Assembly (NCBI GenBank): GCA_028875855.1
Contig: JAGWVA010000032.1
Span: forward strand, 1 to 45,109
DNA from: Paracoccaceae bacterium
Lineage (GTDB): Bacteria > Pseudomonadota > Alphaproteobacteria > Rhodobacterales > Rhodobacteraceae
DNA length: 45,109 nt
Reading direction: 5' to 3'
Part shown: piece after piece, positions 19,901 to 27,074 of the stretch
How the letters are laid out: every line of letters begins with the position of its first letter
Position numbering within the stretch: position 1 is the stretch's first letter
Made by a program: the position numbers and the translations under genes
The notes under the pieces: generated by a model
Told to the model about the DNA's origin: nothing
What the model saw: only the letters and a program-made list of their open reading frames with translations
Database searches by the model: none

Positions 19901-20404
19901 GGCGAGTTGCAGGGAATGCCCGCCGACGACCAATGGGCGCCGCAGATCAATCTTGGCGTGCCGGTGCTGATCCCGGAACCCTATATCCCCGACCTCGACA
20001 TCCGGCTTGGGCTTTACCGCCGGCTTTCGGGCCTGACCACGAAGGTGGAGCTTGAGGGGTTTGCCGCCGAACTCATCGACCGCTTCGGCCCGCTGCCCAA
20101 GGAGGTGAACACGCTCCTGCTGGTCGTCCGGGTCAAGGCGATGTGCAAGCGGGCCGGAATCTCGCGGCTTGATGTGGGGCCAAAGGGCGCGACGGTGCAG
20201 TTCCACAACGACAAGTTCGCCAATCCCGCGGGCCTTGTGGAATTCCTGCAGGCGCAGGGCGGCAATGCGCGCGTGAAGGACAACCGGATCGTGGTGGCGC
20301 AGGTCTTCCCGACCGAGGGCGACCGGATCAAGGGCGCCTTCGGCATCGCGCGCGATCTGGCCGAAAAGGTCGTTCAGGCCGAAAAGGCGAAAAAGACGGC
20401 CTAA
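16943..20404 (+). CDS. mfd: Transcription-repair coupling factor Mfd
   Basis: 1153-residue DNA translocase that removes RNA polymerase stalled at DNA lesions and recruits UvrA. The N-terminal third is UvrB-like, with WDCLPYDRVSPNPD (about 55-68). The RNA-polymerase-interacting domain starts near LSPGDLVVHVEHGVGRYKGL. The motor has Walker A GDVGFGKTEVAMRAAF, Walker B VIDEEQHFGV, motif III TATPIPRTL and motif VI QIRGRVGRS. The C-terminal TRCF domain runs to the end. The ATG at 16943 follows AGGTGA by 5 nt; the GTG at 16934 lies in that Shine-Dalgarno, so ATG is better. It converges with the exporter gene, leaving only 2 bp between the stops. Confidence 0.97.
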   Translation: MTDTTRITMGGAPEGFDGRLLAREMEKTGKPVIHIARDDKRMEAMRAALAFFAPEAVVLTLPAWDCLPYDRVSPNPDVSAARMATLAALAAGVPGPFVLLTTLNAATQRLPAREVLRAASFSARVGGRVNEPALRDFLVRMGFSQTSTVSEPGDYAVRGGIIDIFPPGEGGPVRLDLFGDVLDGARRFDPATQRTIEKLTSVDLAPVSEVILDEAGITRFRQNYRLEFGAAGTDDPLYEAVSAGRKHQGMEHWLPFFHDRLETLFDYLPGASVLLDDQVTPARLSRWESIADQYDTRREAMTAKGRLDSVYKPCPPGLLYLDDAAWETATAPLRVIQLNPLPQGTGPGVLDMGGRIGRNFAPERQLENVSLFGALADHLKDRRRTGQIVVTSYSEGARERVKGLMEDQGVAGATPISDIRDVPEGKGGLFLAIWPLDHGFEAPGITVISEQDVLGDRLIRGQKKRKKADNFLTEAQSLSPGDLVVHVEHGVGRYKGLETITALGAPHECIALEYAEGARLYLPVENIELLSRYGHEEGLLDRLGGGAWQAKKARLKERIREIADRLIRIAAERQLRHAPILEAPHQIWEAFAARFPYQETDDQLSAIEDVLGDLERGIPMDRLVVGDVGFGKTEVAMRAAFVAAMSGTQVAVIAPTTLLARQHYKGFAERFRGFPINVRPLSRFVSAKEAAATRAGLADGTVDICVGTHALLAKGVKFKNLGLLVIDEEQHFGVTHKERLKEMRTDVHVLTLTATPIPRTLQLSLTGVRDLSIIGTPPVDRLAIRTYVSEFDTVTIREALLREHYRGGQSFFVVPRIKDLADMEEFLREQVPEVTFITAHGQLAAGDLDDRMNAFYDGKYDVLLATTIVESGLDIPTANTMIVHRADMFGLAQLYQIRGRVGRSKTRAYCYLTTKPRAPLTDQAVKRLRLLGSLDSLGAGFTLASQDLDLRGAGNILGEEQSGHINEVGYELYQHMLEETIARIKSGELQGMPADDQWAPQINLGVPVLIPEPYIPDLDIRLGLYRRLSGLTTKVELEGFAAELIDRFGPLPKEVNTLLLVVRVKAMCKRAGISRLDVGPKGATVQFHNDKFANPAGLVEFLQAQGGNARVKDNRIVVAQVFPTEGDRIKGAFGIARDLAEKVVQAEKAKKTA

Positions 20405-20406
20405 GG

Positions 20407-21606
20407 TCAGGCGTGGCGGGGCAGGGTCTTCATCAGCAGGAGGCCCAGCCCGCAAAGCCCCGAGATCGCCGCCATCAACGGCACCGCCGTCCCGTCGAAG
20501 GCAAGCCCCACCGGGGCCGCGATCAACACCGCAAGGACGGTCGCCAGCGCCCCGCTGACAGAGGCGGCCATGCCCGCGATATGGCCCAAAGGCTCCAGCG
20601 CCAGCGCATTCAGGTTGCCCAGCGTCAGGCTGGTCATGAAGAAGATGCCCGTGGTCCAAAGGAGATAGGCCGGAAAGTCGAGCCATGCCGGCATCAGGTT
20701 GCCGGCCGTCAGCATCAGCATGAGGACCGAAAAGACCGTCTGCGCGCCAAGCGCGACCGTGGTCAATCGCCGCATCCCGAGCCGCACCACCAGCGTCGCG
20801 TTCAGCAGGCTGGCCGCCCCCGCCGTCAGGGCGATGGCCGCAAACCACAACGGAAAGCTTTCGCCCCGGTGATAGGTGATGTCGAAGATCTGCTGTTCGG
20901 ACGAAAGCGAGGCGAAGAGCGCGCCATAGACCAGCGTCTGCGTGGCGATGGCGGTCATCACCGTGCGATGCGAGACCACCTCGCGCGCGGCATCGAGAAG
21001 GGGCGCAAGGCGCAGCGGGCGGCGGCGTTCCCGCGGCAACGTCTCGGGCTGGCGGCTGGTCATCCACGCGGCGGCGATGCAGGAAAACAGGATCAGCGCG
21101 CCGAAGATCCCGCGCCAGCCGAAGGCCGCGATGATGAGCGTGCCGACGGACGGTGCCACGGCGGGCACCAACGTGAAGATCATCATCGCAAAGGACACGA
21201 TCCGCGCCATCTGGCGCCCCGCATGCAGATCGCGCACCATCGCCAGCGTCACGATGCGCGGCCCGGCCGAGCCGAGGCCCTGAAGCACCCGCGCGGCCAG
21301 CAGGATGCCAAGGCTCGGCGCCATCGCCGCGGCCGCCGCGCTTAGCGCATAGATCGCCACCCCGCCCAGGATCGCGGGCTTGCGTCCCACCGTGTCCGAG
21401 ATCGGCCCCGCGAACAGCGTCCCGATGCCCATGCCAAGGACGAAGGAGGTCACGACAAGCTGGGCCCGGTTCACGTCACCGGGTGTGAGCTCCGCCGCGA
21501 TCCGGGGCAGGGCGGGCAGCATGCCGTCGATGGAAAAGGACACGATTGCGAACAGCATCGCCATCATGGCGATGAATTCGGTCTGGGGCATGGGGCGTTT
21601 CGGCAT
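20407..21606 (-). CDS. MFS drug-resistance transporter, Bcr/CflA type
   Basis: 399-residue major facilitator with about 12 hydrophobic segments. The N-terminus MPQTEFIAMMAMLFAIVSFS and DGMLPALPRIAAEL after the first helix are typical of Bcr/CflA proton-driven multidrug exporters. The cytoplasmic loop 2-3 motif is seen as GPISDTVGRKPAI (about 67-79). The substrate cannot be predicted. Two in-frame ATGs at 21606 and 21591 are both possible. It is 35 bp downstream of the channel gene on the same strand and may share its transcript. Confidence 0.9.
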   Translation of the reverse strand: MPKRPMPQTEFIAMMAMLFAIVSFSIDGMLPALPRIAAELTPGDVNRAQLVVTSFVLGMGIGTLFAGPISDTVGRKPAILGGVAIYALSAAAAAMAPSLGILLAARVLQGLGSAGPRIVTLAMVRDLHAGRQMARIVSFAMMIFTLVPAVAPSVGTLIIAAFGWRGIFGALILFSCIAAAWMTSRQPETLPRERRRPLRLAPLLDAAREVVSHRTVMTAIATQTLVYGALFASLSSEQQIFDITYHRGESFPLWFAAIALTAGAASLLNATLVVRLGMRRLTTVALGAQTVFSVLMLMLTAGNLMPAWLDFPAYLLWTTGIFFMTSLTLGNLNALALEPLGHIAGMAASVSGALATVLAVLIAAPVGLAFDGTAVPLMAAISGLCGLGLLLMKTLPRHA

Positions 21607-21641
21607 CTGGTCCCGTCACGGGGCCGTCCGCTGAACCCCTG

Positions 21642-21917
21642 TCATTCGTCTTCGTTCACCTGACGCGAGACGTATAGGCCGATCTGCTGGACCGCCAGTG
21701 CAAAAACGCCAAGGCCCACGAAGATCAGGATCGTGGCCCCGATCTTGCCGATGTCGGTATGGGGGGTCATGTCGCCGTAGCCCACCGTCGAAAGCGTGAC
21801 GACGGTAAAGTAATAGGCGTCGATCCAGGCCCAGCCTTCGACATAGTGGAAGAAGGTCGTCGCCACCATGACGACGACGAAGACAAGGCCAAGCACCGTG
21901 CTGATGATGAACCGCAT
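21642..21917 (-). CDS. Small two-helix potassium channel protein
   Basis: 91 residues: helix 1 (about 3-22), a pore helix, the selectivity filter TVGYGD (about residues 45-50) and helix 2 (about 62-82), ending in a short acidic tail. This is the KcsA-like minimal pore, so a tetramer is expected. There is no RCK or cyclic-nucleotide domain, so gating cannot be inferred. I chose the ATG at 21917, 4 nt after GGAAGG. A GTG at 21929 would add four residues, but it sits inside the AGGAG sequence. Same strand as the exporter gene downstream; 105 bp after the FrnE-like gene. Confidence 0.85.
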   Translation of the reverse strand: MRFIISTVLGLVFVVVMVATTFFHYVEGWAWIDAYYFTVVTLSTVGYGDMTPHTDIGKIGATILIFVGLGVFALAVQQIGLYVSRQVNEDE

Positions 21918-22022
21918 CCGGCCTTCCACTCCTGACCGTCACCGGGGGCGGGCGATGGGCCGCGGCAACGTCTTCTGGCTGTATAAGGCCGATTGTGTTG
22001 ATGGGAAATGAAAATCCCGGGA

Positions 22023-22664
22023 TCAGCCGGCCCCGGACTGCTGCGCAAGCTCGGCGATCACCTGATCCCAGGTTTCCGAGGGCTGCGCGCCCGGCACGGC
22101 ATAGCGGTTGTCGATCAGGAAGGTGGGCACCGCGTTCACGCCCCTTTGCCGGGCATGGGCGTCGCGGGCTTGGATGTCGGCGCGGTCTGCGTCGCTGTCC
22201 AGAAGCCGGGCGACCATGGCGCGGTCCATGCCCTGCGCCTCGGCCAGATCGGCCAGAACCGCGGCATCCCCGATGTCACGCCCCTCGCGCCAGTAGGCAC
22301 GGAAAAGCGCCGCCACCACCGGCGTCTGGCGCCCCTCCAGCCCGGCCCAATGGATCAGGCGATGGGCGTCGAGCGTGTTCGGGATGCGGGGAATGCGGGC
22401 GAAGTCGATCTCGATCCCGGCTTGCCGGGCGGCCTGTTCGATGCGGTCATAGATCTCGGCCGCGCGCTCGCGTCCGCCGAATTTCATCGCGAGGTATTCG
22501 GCCCGGTCCATCCCGCCCGGCGGCATGTCCGGGTTAAGCTGAAAGGGATGCCATTCCACCGCGAAGGGGTGATCGCCTGCGCGTTCCAGCGCGCGGTCGA
22601 GGTAGGTCTTGCCGATGTAGCACCACGGGCAGACCGGGTCGGAGAAGATATCAAGCCGGATCAC
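22023..22664 (-). CDS. FrnE-like DsbA family oxidoreductase
   Basis: 213-residue thioredoxin-fold protein with the motif FSDPVCPWCYIGK, giving the redox pair Cys12 and Cys15. No signal peptide, so it acts in the cytoplasm, like the FrnE/2-hydroxychromene-2-carboxylate isomerase-related group. The later parts EWHPFQLNPDMPP, NTLDAHRLIHWA, and GVNAVPTFLIDNRYAVPGAQ with the cis-Pro region are typical of this group. Starts at a GTG at 22664 inside the end of the acyl-CoA synthetase gene (14-bp overlap), so translation is probably coupled. Its substrate is unknown. Confidence 0.88.
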   Translation of the reverse strand: MIRLDIFSDPVCPWCYIGKTYLDRALERAGDHPFAVEWHPFQLNPDMPPGGMDRAEYLAMKFGGRERAAEIYDRIEQAARQAGIEIDFARIPRIPNTLDAHRLIHWAGLEGRQTPVVAALFRAYWREGRDIGDAAVLADLAEAQGMDRAMVARLLDSDADRADIQARDAHARQRGVNAVPTFLIDNRYAVPGAQPSETWDQVIAELAQQSGAG

Positions 22665-24177
22665 TGGTGTCCCCCAAACTCTGCCGCAGCGCCCGCCGCG
22701 ACAGCTTACCATTGGCCCCGCGCGGCAGACTGTCCACCCGCCGCCAGAGCCTTGGCTGTTTGTAGCGCGCAAGGCGGGTGGCGGCAAAGGCTTCCAGCTC
22801 GGCCTCGGACACATCGTCTCCGGTGTAGGCCAGCGCGATGATCGAGGCGTCCGCCTTCACCCGAAGCTCCACCGCCACGCAGTCGGTGATGGCGGGATGG
22901 GCGGCCATGGCGGTCTCGACTTCGAGCGGCGAGACGCGGTAGCCGCCCGCATTCATCATGTCGTCGCTGCGCCCGAGATAGGTGACGGCGCCATCCTCGG
23001 CCATGCGAACAATGTCGCCGGTGAGGAACCATTCGCCGTGGAAGCGGTCTTTTGTTTCGGCTTCGGGAGCAAGGTAGCCAAGGAAAAGGCCCGGATCGCG
23101 GTTCGAGATCGCCAGCATCCCGGGCAGACCGCGCGGCACGGGGGCGCCCGCGTCCTCCAGAACGGCAAGCCTGCGGCCCGGCTGCGGATACCCCGTGGCC
23201 CCCGGCGGCGCGGGCCGGTGGGGGCTCGCCGAGACGAAGGTGGAGCATTCGGACATCCCGAGCGCCTCGTGCACCGGGCGGCCTGTCGCGGCCTCCCATG
23301 CCGCGCGGGTGGTGTCGGGCAACTTCTCGCCCGCCGACAGACCATGGCGCAGCCTGGGCAGATCGAGCCGCGCGCCGGACTTCAACATTTGCCGGTAAAC
23401 GCCTGGCGCGGCAGCGAAAATCGTCGCATCGAAGCGCTTGAGCAGCAGCCCGAGCGCCTGCGCCTCGACGCCCGCCCCCGGGATCAGCGCCGTGGCCCCC
23501 GCGGCCCATGGGTCCATCAGGCCGGTGCCCAGCGTATAGGTCCAGTTGAACGCGCCCGCATGCAGCAGCCGGTCGGCGGCGGTCAGGCCATACCAGCCCG
23601 CCCACATCATCCGCCGCGCCCAGATCGCGCGATGGGCATGCACCACCGCACGCGGCCGCCCGGAACTGCCCGAGGTGAAGACGATATAGGCCGGCCGGTC
23701 GGAGGGGCCGCGGTCGATCCGGCAGGGCGGCCGGTCGTGGAAGGCGGACACGGCGGCAGCATCAAGCACCGGCCAGTCGCCCTCCGGCAGGGCGACGCCG
23801 GGCCCTGCCACGATCAGCTTCGGCTCCACGGTCCGGGCCAGCACCGTCGCCTCTGCCGCCGTCAGTTGCGCCGAGGTCGGCACCGGGATCAGGCCGGCGG
23901 CGATGGCGCCAAGGAAGACGACGGGGAAGTCCACCGTATTGCCCAGCCGCATCAGGACCCGGTCGCCGGGGATCAGCCCAAGGGACAGAAGCCCGGTGCC
24001 GGTGCCCAGCACCGCCGCCGAAAGGCGGGCATAGCTCCAGCGTTCCGCCCCGGTCGGGCGCACGATCTGCAACGCGATCTTTTCGGGCGTCGCGGCGCCT
24101 CCGGCCAGAACGTAGTCCGCCAGGTTGAACGGCTCGGGGCAGGGAGACGGCGCGCCGTCGTCGAAGATCGCATCCAT
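22651..24177 (-). CDS. AMP-forming acyl-CoA synthetase, benzoate-CoA-ligase-like
   Basis: 508-residue member of the ANL superfamily, which activates a carboxylic acid with ATP and then transfers it to CoA. The P-loop is YIVFTSGSSGRPRAVVHAHR (about 169-188). Motif A5 is near ALGMSECSTF, the A8 hinge is SDDMMNAGGYRVSPLEVE, and the catalytic A10 Lys is in PRGANGKLSRRAL near the end. The overall pattern resembles benzoate/aryl-CoA ligases, but the acyl substrate cannot be read from sequence. It is divergent from an XRE-cupin regulator (65 bp between starts), a common arrangement for a local regulator and its target. It overlaps the FrnE-like gene downstream. Confidence 0.88.
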   Translation of the reverse strand: MDAIFDDGAPSPCPEPFNLADYVLAGGAATPEKIALQIVRPTGAERWSYARLSAAVLGTGTGLLSLGLIPGDRVLMRLGNTVDFPVVFLGAIAAGLIPVPTSAQLTAAEATVLARTVEPKLIVAGPGVALPEGDWPVLDAAAVSAFHDRPPCRIDRGPSDRPAYIVFTSGSSGRPRAVVHAHRAIWARRMMWAGWYGLTAADRLLHAGAFNWTYTLGTGLMDPWAAGATALIPGAGVEAQALGLLLKRFDATIFAAAPGVYRQMLKSGARLDLPRLRHGLSAGEKLPDTTRAAWEAATGRPVHEALGMSECSTFVSASPHRPAPPGATGYPQPGRRLAVLEDAGAPVPRGLPGMLAISNRDPGLFLGYLAPEAETKDRFHGEWFLTGDIVRMAEDGAVTYLGRSDDMMNAGGYRVSPLEVETAMAAHPAITDCVAVELRVKADASIIALAYTGDDVSEAELEAFAATRLARYKQPRLWRRVDSLPRGANGKLSRRALRQSLGDTSDPA

Positions 24178-24242
24178 GCCCCTTCGCTAGTCCCGCGCGC
24201 ATCCTGTTGCAAGCAGGCCGCGACATGCCGTATCTCACGCCC

Positions 24243-24866
24243 ATGACAAAGCCCGATCCGACCGCCATCATCCGCATCGCCCGCGAAAGCGGGGCCGAGG
24301 TCACGCCGCAACCGCTCGACCTTGGCAACCGGGTGCGCGAGCTGCGCAAGGCGCGCGGCTGGACGCTGGAACAGGCGGCGGTGCAGGCGGGGCTCGCGCG
24401 CTCGACGCTCTCGAAGATCGAGAACGGGCAGATGTCACCCACCTATGACGCGCTGAAAAAGCTGGCGTTGGGCCTTGCGATCTCGGTGCCGCAGCTTTTC
24501 ACGCCGCCGTCGAAGACGCAGGTGAACGGGCGGATGGCGGTGACGAAGGCCGGCGAGGGGCAGGGCCACGCCACCGCGACCTATGAACACGAGCTGCTGG
24601 CGGCGGCGCTGACAAAGAAGCAGATGCTGCCCTACCGCGCCCGCATCCGTGCCCGCTCGGTCGAGGAATTCGACGGCTGGGTGCGCCACGACGGCGAGGA
24701 ATTCCTCTATGTCCTCACCGGCACGATCCGGCTTTACACCGAATTCTACGAGCCACAGGACATGCGCCGGGGCGACAGCGCCTATTACGACGCCAGCATG
24801 GGGCACAACGTGATCTCGACCTCGGAAGAGGATGCGACGATCCTGTGGGTCACGTCTCTTCTGTAG
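24243..24866 (+). CDS. XRE-family regulator with C-terminal cupin domain
   Basis: 207 residues. The HTH is at about 28-82: LGNRVRELRKARGWTLEQAA, then AGLARSTLSKIENGQMSPT. The C-terminal cupin_2 barrel at about 130-205 contains WVRHDGEEFLYVLTGTIRLY and SMGHNVISTSEEDATILWV. In this family the cupin is thought to sense a small ligand or metal. Divergent from the acyl-CoA synthetase gene, which is its most likely target (inference). Possible earlier in-frame ATGs at 24207 and 24225 would lengthen the N-terminus; 24243 starts nearest to the conserved region. Confidence 0.88.
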   Translation: MTKPDPTAIIRIARESGAEVTPQPLDLGNRVRELRKARGWTLEQAAVQAGLARSTLSKIENGQMSPTYDALKKLALGLAISVPQLFTPPSKTQVNGRMAVTKAGEGQGHATATYEHELLAAALTKKQMLPYRARIRARSVEEFDGWVRHDGEEFLYVLTGTIRLYTEFYEPQDMRRGDSAYYDASMGHNVISTSEEDATILWVTSLL

Positions 24867-24884
24867 GATTTGGGCGCCTGTAGG

Positions 24885-24929
24885 GGCCGGGGGCGCCGTG
24901 TCGTCCGAAATAACGGGGCGCCCCCGGCC
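24885..24929. terminator. Perfect 13-bp inverted repeat between convergent genes
   Basis: GGCCGGGGGCGCC (24885-24897) and its exact inverted copy (24917-24929) are separated by 19 nt. It lies between the convergent XRE regulator and binding-protein genes, so a bidirectional transcription stop is likely. No T tract follows on either strand, so it is not a textbook intrinsic terminator. Confidence 0.5.
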
Positions 24930-24935
24930 GTCAGG

Positions 24936-26765
24936 TCATTTCCCCATCCACCAGACGTCGGGCAGGAAGCCGATCCAGTCGCCGTAAACGGGGATCGTCT
25001 TCGGATAGTGCAGGTCGGCCTTGTAGGCGAGCCGCGAGACGTTGGAATACCACACCGGGATCACGTAGCGCCCCGCCATCAGCGCCCGGTCCAGCGCCCT
25101 GACAGCTGCCACGAAATCCTCATGCGAGTTCGACGACACGATCTTGTCGATCAGCGCATCGATCGCGGGCTGGTTCGCGCCCATGAAGTTGCGCGTCCCC
25201 GGCTCTTTCACGCCCGACGATCCCCAGTAAAGCCGCTGCTCGTTGCCCGGCGACAGCGACAGGGCAACGCGATACTGCGTCATGTCGAAGTCGTAACTCT
25301 CGGTGCGCTGCACGTATTGCGCGGAATCGACCGTCGTCACATGGGCCGCGATCCCCAGCCGCTTGAGCGCCGAGATGTAGATCTGCGACACCGCCATCAT
25401 GTCCGAGGCGCCCTGCGGCAGCAGGATCTCGAAGCTGAAGGCCTCGCCCTTCTTGTTGCGCAGCACCCCATCCGCGCCGGCCTGCCAGCCGGCCTCGGTC
25501 AGAAGATGCACCGCCGCGCGAAGGTTGGCGCGGTTTGCCTCGGTTCCGTCGGACTTCGGCAGCGCATAACCCGAGATCGCGCCGGGCAAGAGCGTGTCCT
25601 TGAACGGCTCCAGATCGGCCAGCACCTTGCCCGTGGCGGGCCCCGTCGCCATCCCCAGTTCCGAATTCGAGAAATACGAGGCGATGCGCGGCTCTGCCCC
25701 ACCGTTCAGCGTCTTGTTGATGAACTCGAAGTTGAAAGCGTCGATCAGCGCCTGCCGCACCCGCCAGTCGGCAAAGATCGCCTTGCGGGTGTTCATCACC
25801 AGCCCGTTGATGCCCGAGGGACGGTGATCGGGAATCTCGGCCTTCACGATCCTGCCCGAGGTGACGGCGGGGAAGTCGTAGGAATTGGCCCATTTCGCCG
25901 GGTTCGGCTCGCGCCATGTGTCGATCAGCCCGGCCTTGAAGGCCTGGAACATCACGTTGGCATCGGCGTAATATTCGTCGCGGATCTCGTCGAAGTTCCA
26001 GCGCCCGCGGTTGAAGGGCAGGTCCTTGCCCCACCAGTCGGGGTTCTTCCTGAAGCTGATGAAGCGGCCCGGCTCGAACTTGTCCACGACGTAAGGTCCG
26101 GAGCCGACCGGCACGTCCAGCGTCGAGGAGGCGAAGTCCTTGCCCTGCCACTGGGCCTTTTCCAGCACCGGGCGCAGCGCAAGGATCAGCGGAAGCTCCC
26201 GATCGGGCGTGTTGAAGGTAAAGCGCACCGTCTCGGGGCCGACCTGCTCGGCCTTCGACACCTGCCGCCAGGCGTTGATGTAGCGGGGGTTGCCCACCGT
26301 GCCGAGCGTCTGGAAGGACCAGATCACATCGGCCACCGTCACCGGCTGGCCATCCGAGAACTTCGCCTTGGGGTTCAGCGTGAATTCGACCCAGGACCGA
26401 TCCGGCGGCACCGTCACCGATTCGGCCAGCAGGGGGTAAAGCGTGAAGGGTTCGTCGTAACTGCGCCCCAGAAGCGTCTCGACCGTCAGCGGCGCCAGCC
26501 AATAGGGCGCGCGGCCTTTCAGGATGAAGGGATTGAGCGAATCGAAGCTGCCGACATCGCCCATGACATAAGTGCCGCCCTTGGGCGCGTCGGGATTGGC
26601 ATAGGGGAGGGACACAAAACCCTGTGGCAGGGCAGGGGCCCCATACATAGCTATGCCCGGATCGGCCCCGGCAGGCCCGCCCAAGGCGAGCCCCGCAGCC
26701 GTCAGCGCGGCCGCGCCGAGGGTGTGGGAAATTCGCCGCAGGCAGGTGGAAAAAAACTGTCTCAT
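24936..26765 (-). CDS. Periplasmic peptide/oligopeptide-type ABC transporter substrate-binding protein (orphan)
   Basis: 609 residues, a typical length for SBP_bac_5 (cluster C) binding proteins, closest in look to the YejA-like group. A signal peptide covers about residues 1-33: MRQFFSTCLRRISHTLG, then a hydrophobic core, then PAGA/DPG. Family strings include GGTYVMGDVGSFDSLNPFIL, ADVIWSFQTL, and FNTPDRELPLIL. It would deliver peptides or similar solutes to a permease in the inner membrane. No permease or ATPase gene is adjacent on either side, so the partner is elsewhere. The frame is open to 26834, but the ATG at 26765 gives a proper signal peptide. The neighbouring 309-bp gap upstream holds a candidate small RNA. 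Confidence 0.9.
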   Translation of the reverse strand: MRQFFSTCLRRISHTLGAAALTAAGLALGGPAGADPGIAMYGAPALPQGFVSLPYANPDAPKGGTYVMGDVGSFDSLNPFILKGRAPYWLAPLTVETLLGRSYDEPFTLYPLLAESVTVPPDRSWVEFTLNPKAKFSDGQPVTVADVIWSFQTLGTVGNPRYINAWRQVSKAEQVGPETVRFTFNTPDRELPLILALRPVLEKAQWQGKDFASSTLDVPVGSGPYVVDKFEPGRFISFRKNPDWWGKDLPFNRGRWNFDEIRDEYYADANVMFQAFKAGLIDTWREPNPAKWANSYDFPAVTSGRIVKAEIPDHRPSGINGLVMNTRKAIFADWRVRQALIDAFNFEFINKTLNGGAEPRIASYFSNSELGMATGPATGKVLADLEPFKDTLLPGAISGYALPKSDGTEANRANLRAAVHLLTEAGWQAGADGVLRNKKGEAFSFEILLPQGASDMMAVSQIYISALKRLGIAAHVTTVDSAQYVQRTESYDFDMTQYRVALSLSPGNEQRLYWGSSGVKEPGTRNFMGANQPAIDALIDKIVSSNSHEDFVAAVRALDRALMAGRYVIPVWYSNVSRLAYKADLHYPKTIPVYGDWIGFLPDVWWMGK

Positions 26766-26810
26766 CACGCGAACGATCCCTCGATGCCTTGTTTTCTTAC
26801 CTCTACGCCT

Positions 26811-26820
26811 AACCGCGGTT
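26811..26820. promoter_or_regulatory. 10-bp perfect palindrome upstream of the binding-protein gene
   Basis: AACCGCGGTT is a perfect palindrome 46 bp upstream of the binding-protein start and about 47 bp upstream of the proposed small RNA promoter. It may be an operator for either. Short palindromes occur by chance, so this is weak. Confidence 0.2.
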
Positions 26821-26843
26821 GCAAGGAAATTCAAACTTCTAGC

Positions 26844-26872
26844 TTTCCTTGGGCGGCAGTTCTGCGTATAAA
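26844..26872 (+). promoter_or_regulatory. Possible promoter of the small RNA
   Basis: A TATAAA -10-like box lies at 26867-26872 in an otherwise GC-rich genome. At the standard 17-bp spacing the -35 position reads TTTCCT (26844-26849), a poor match. A transcription start near 26879 would follow. The -10 is good; the -35 is weak, so an activator or another sigma factor might be needed. Confidence 0.4.
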
Positions 26873-26878
26873 AGGCTT

Positions 26879-26954
26879 ACTGCTCGATAGGTTTCTTGCC
26901 TGTATGAAACCTGCCTCAATAACTGAACGCCGGCCTCGCGCCGGCGTTTTTTTT
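26879..26954 (+). ncRNA. Candidate small RNA with 5' hairpin and intrinsic terminator
   Basis: The 309-bp gap between the divergent binding-protein gene (minus) and bdhA (plus) contains a strong plus-strand terminator at 26926-26954 with no protein-coding gene ahead of it. Upstream of it lies a second hairpin, AGGTTTC (26889-26895) pairing with GAAACCT (26906-26912), loop 10 nt. A single-stranded linker (26913-26925) containing CTCAATAACTG joins the two. A TATAAA box at 26867-26872 would start a transcript of about 76 nt. The shape (5' stem-loop, short A/U-rich linker, terminator with a long U tail) is what Hfq-binding small RNAs look like, and hfq is present in this genome. No convincing ORF fits inside. 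I do not recognise a known family. The 5' end is an estimate. Confidence 0.6.
26926..26954 (+). terminator. Strong intrinsic terminator without an upstream protein gene
   Basis: AACGCCGG (26926-26933), a 7-nt loop, and CCGGCGTT (26941-26948) form an 8-bp stem, followed by a run of T up to 26954 (eight T in total, counting the last two stem bases). On the minus strand no T run follows the stem, so the direction is plus. This is the strongest intrinsic terminator in the window. Confidence 0.9.
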
Positions 26955-26968
26955 ACCCTCATTGTGAC

Positions 26969-27041
26969 CTGCCGTGCGGCCGGCACGGGCAGACCTTCGC
27001 CCGCAGTCGTGCTATGGAGCCCCGGGCTGGCAAGCGCCAGC
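26969..27041 (+). promoter_or_regulatory. Two hairpins in the bdhA upstream region
   Basis: Between the small RNA terminator and bdhA are CTGCC-GTGC / GCAC-GGGCAG (26969-26992, one bulged base) and the perfect GCTGGC-AAGC-GCCAGC (27026-27041). If the bdhA transcript starts before them they form its leader; no promoter was identified. No further gene is seen in this gap. Confidence 0.3.
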
Positions 27042-27074
27042 CTTCCTTGTTCACAGTCCTGCGAAGGAGACGTC

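Noticed and set aside
18527-21067. A minus-strand open frame of 846 codons opposite mfd
   Set aside because: It is antisense to the conserved Mfd motor motifs and its translation is low-complexity, rich in Arg, His and Gly, with no recognisable domain.
26879-26954. Small RNA candidate as SRP RNA, 6S RNA or a tRNA
   Set aside because: It is too short for 6S RNA, lacks the conserved SRP domain IV sequence, and cannot fold as a cloverleaf.
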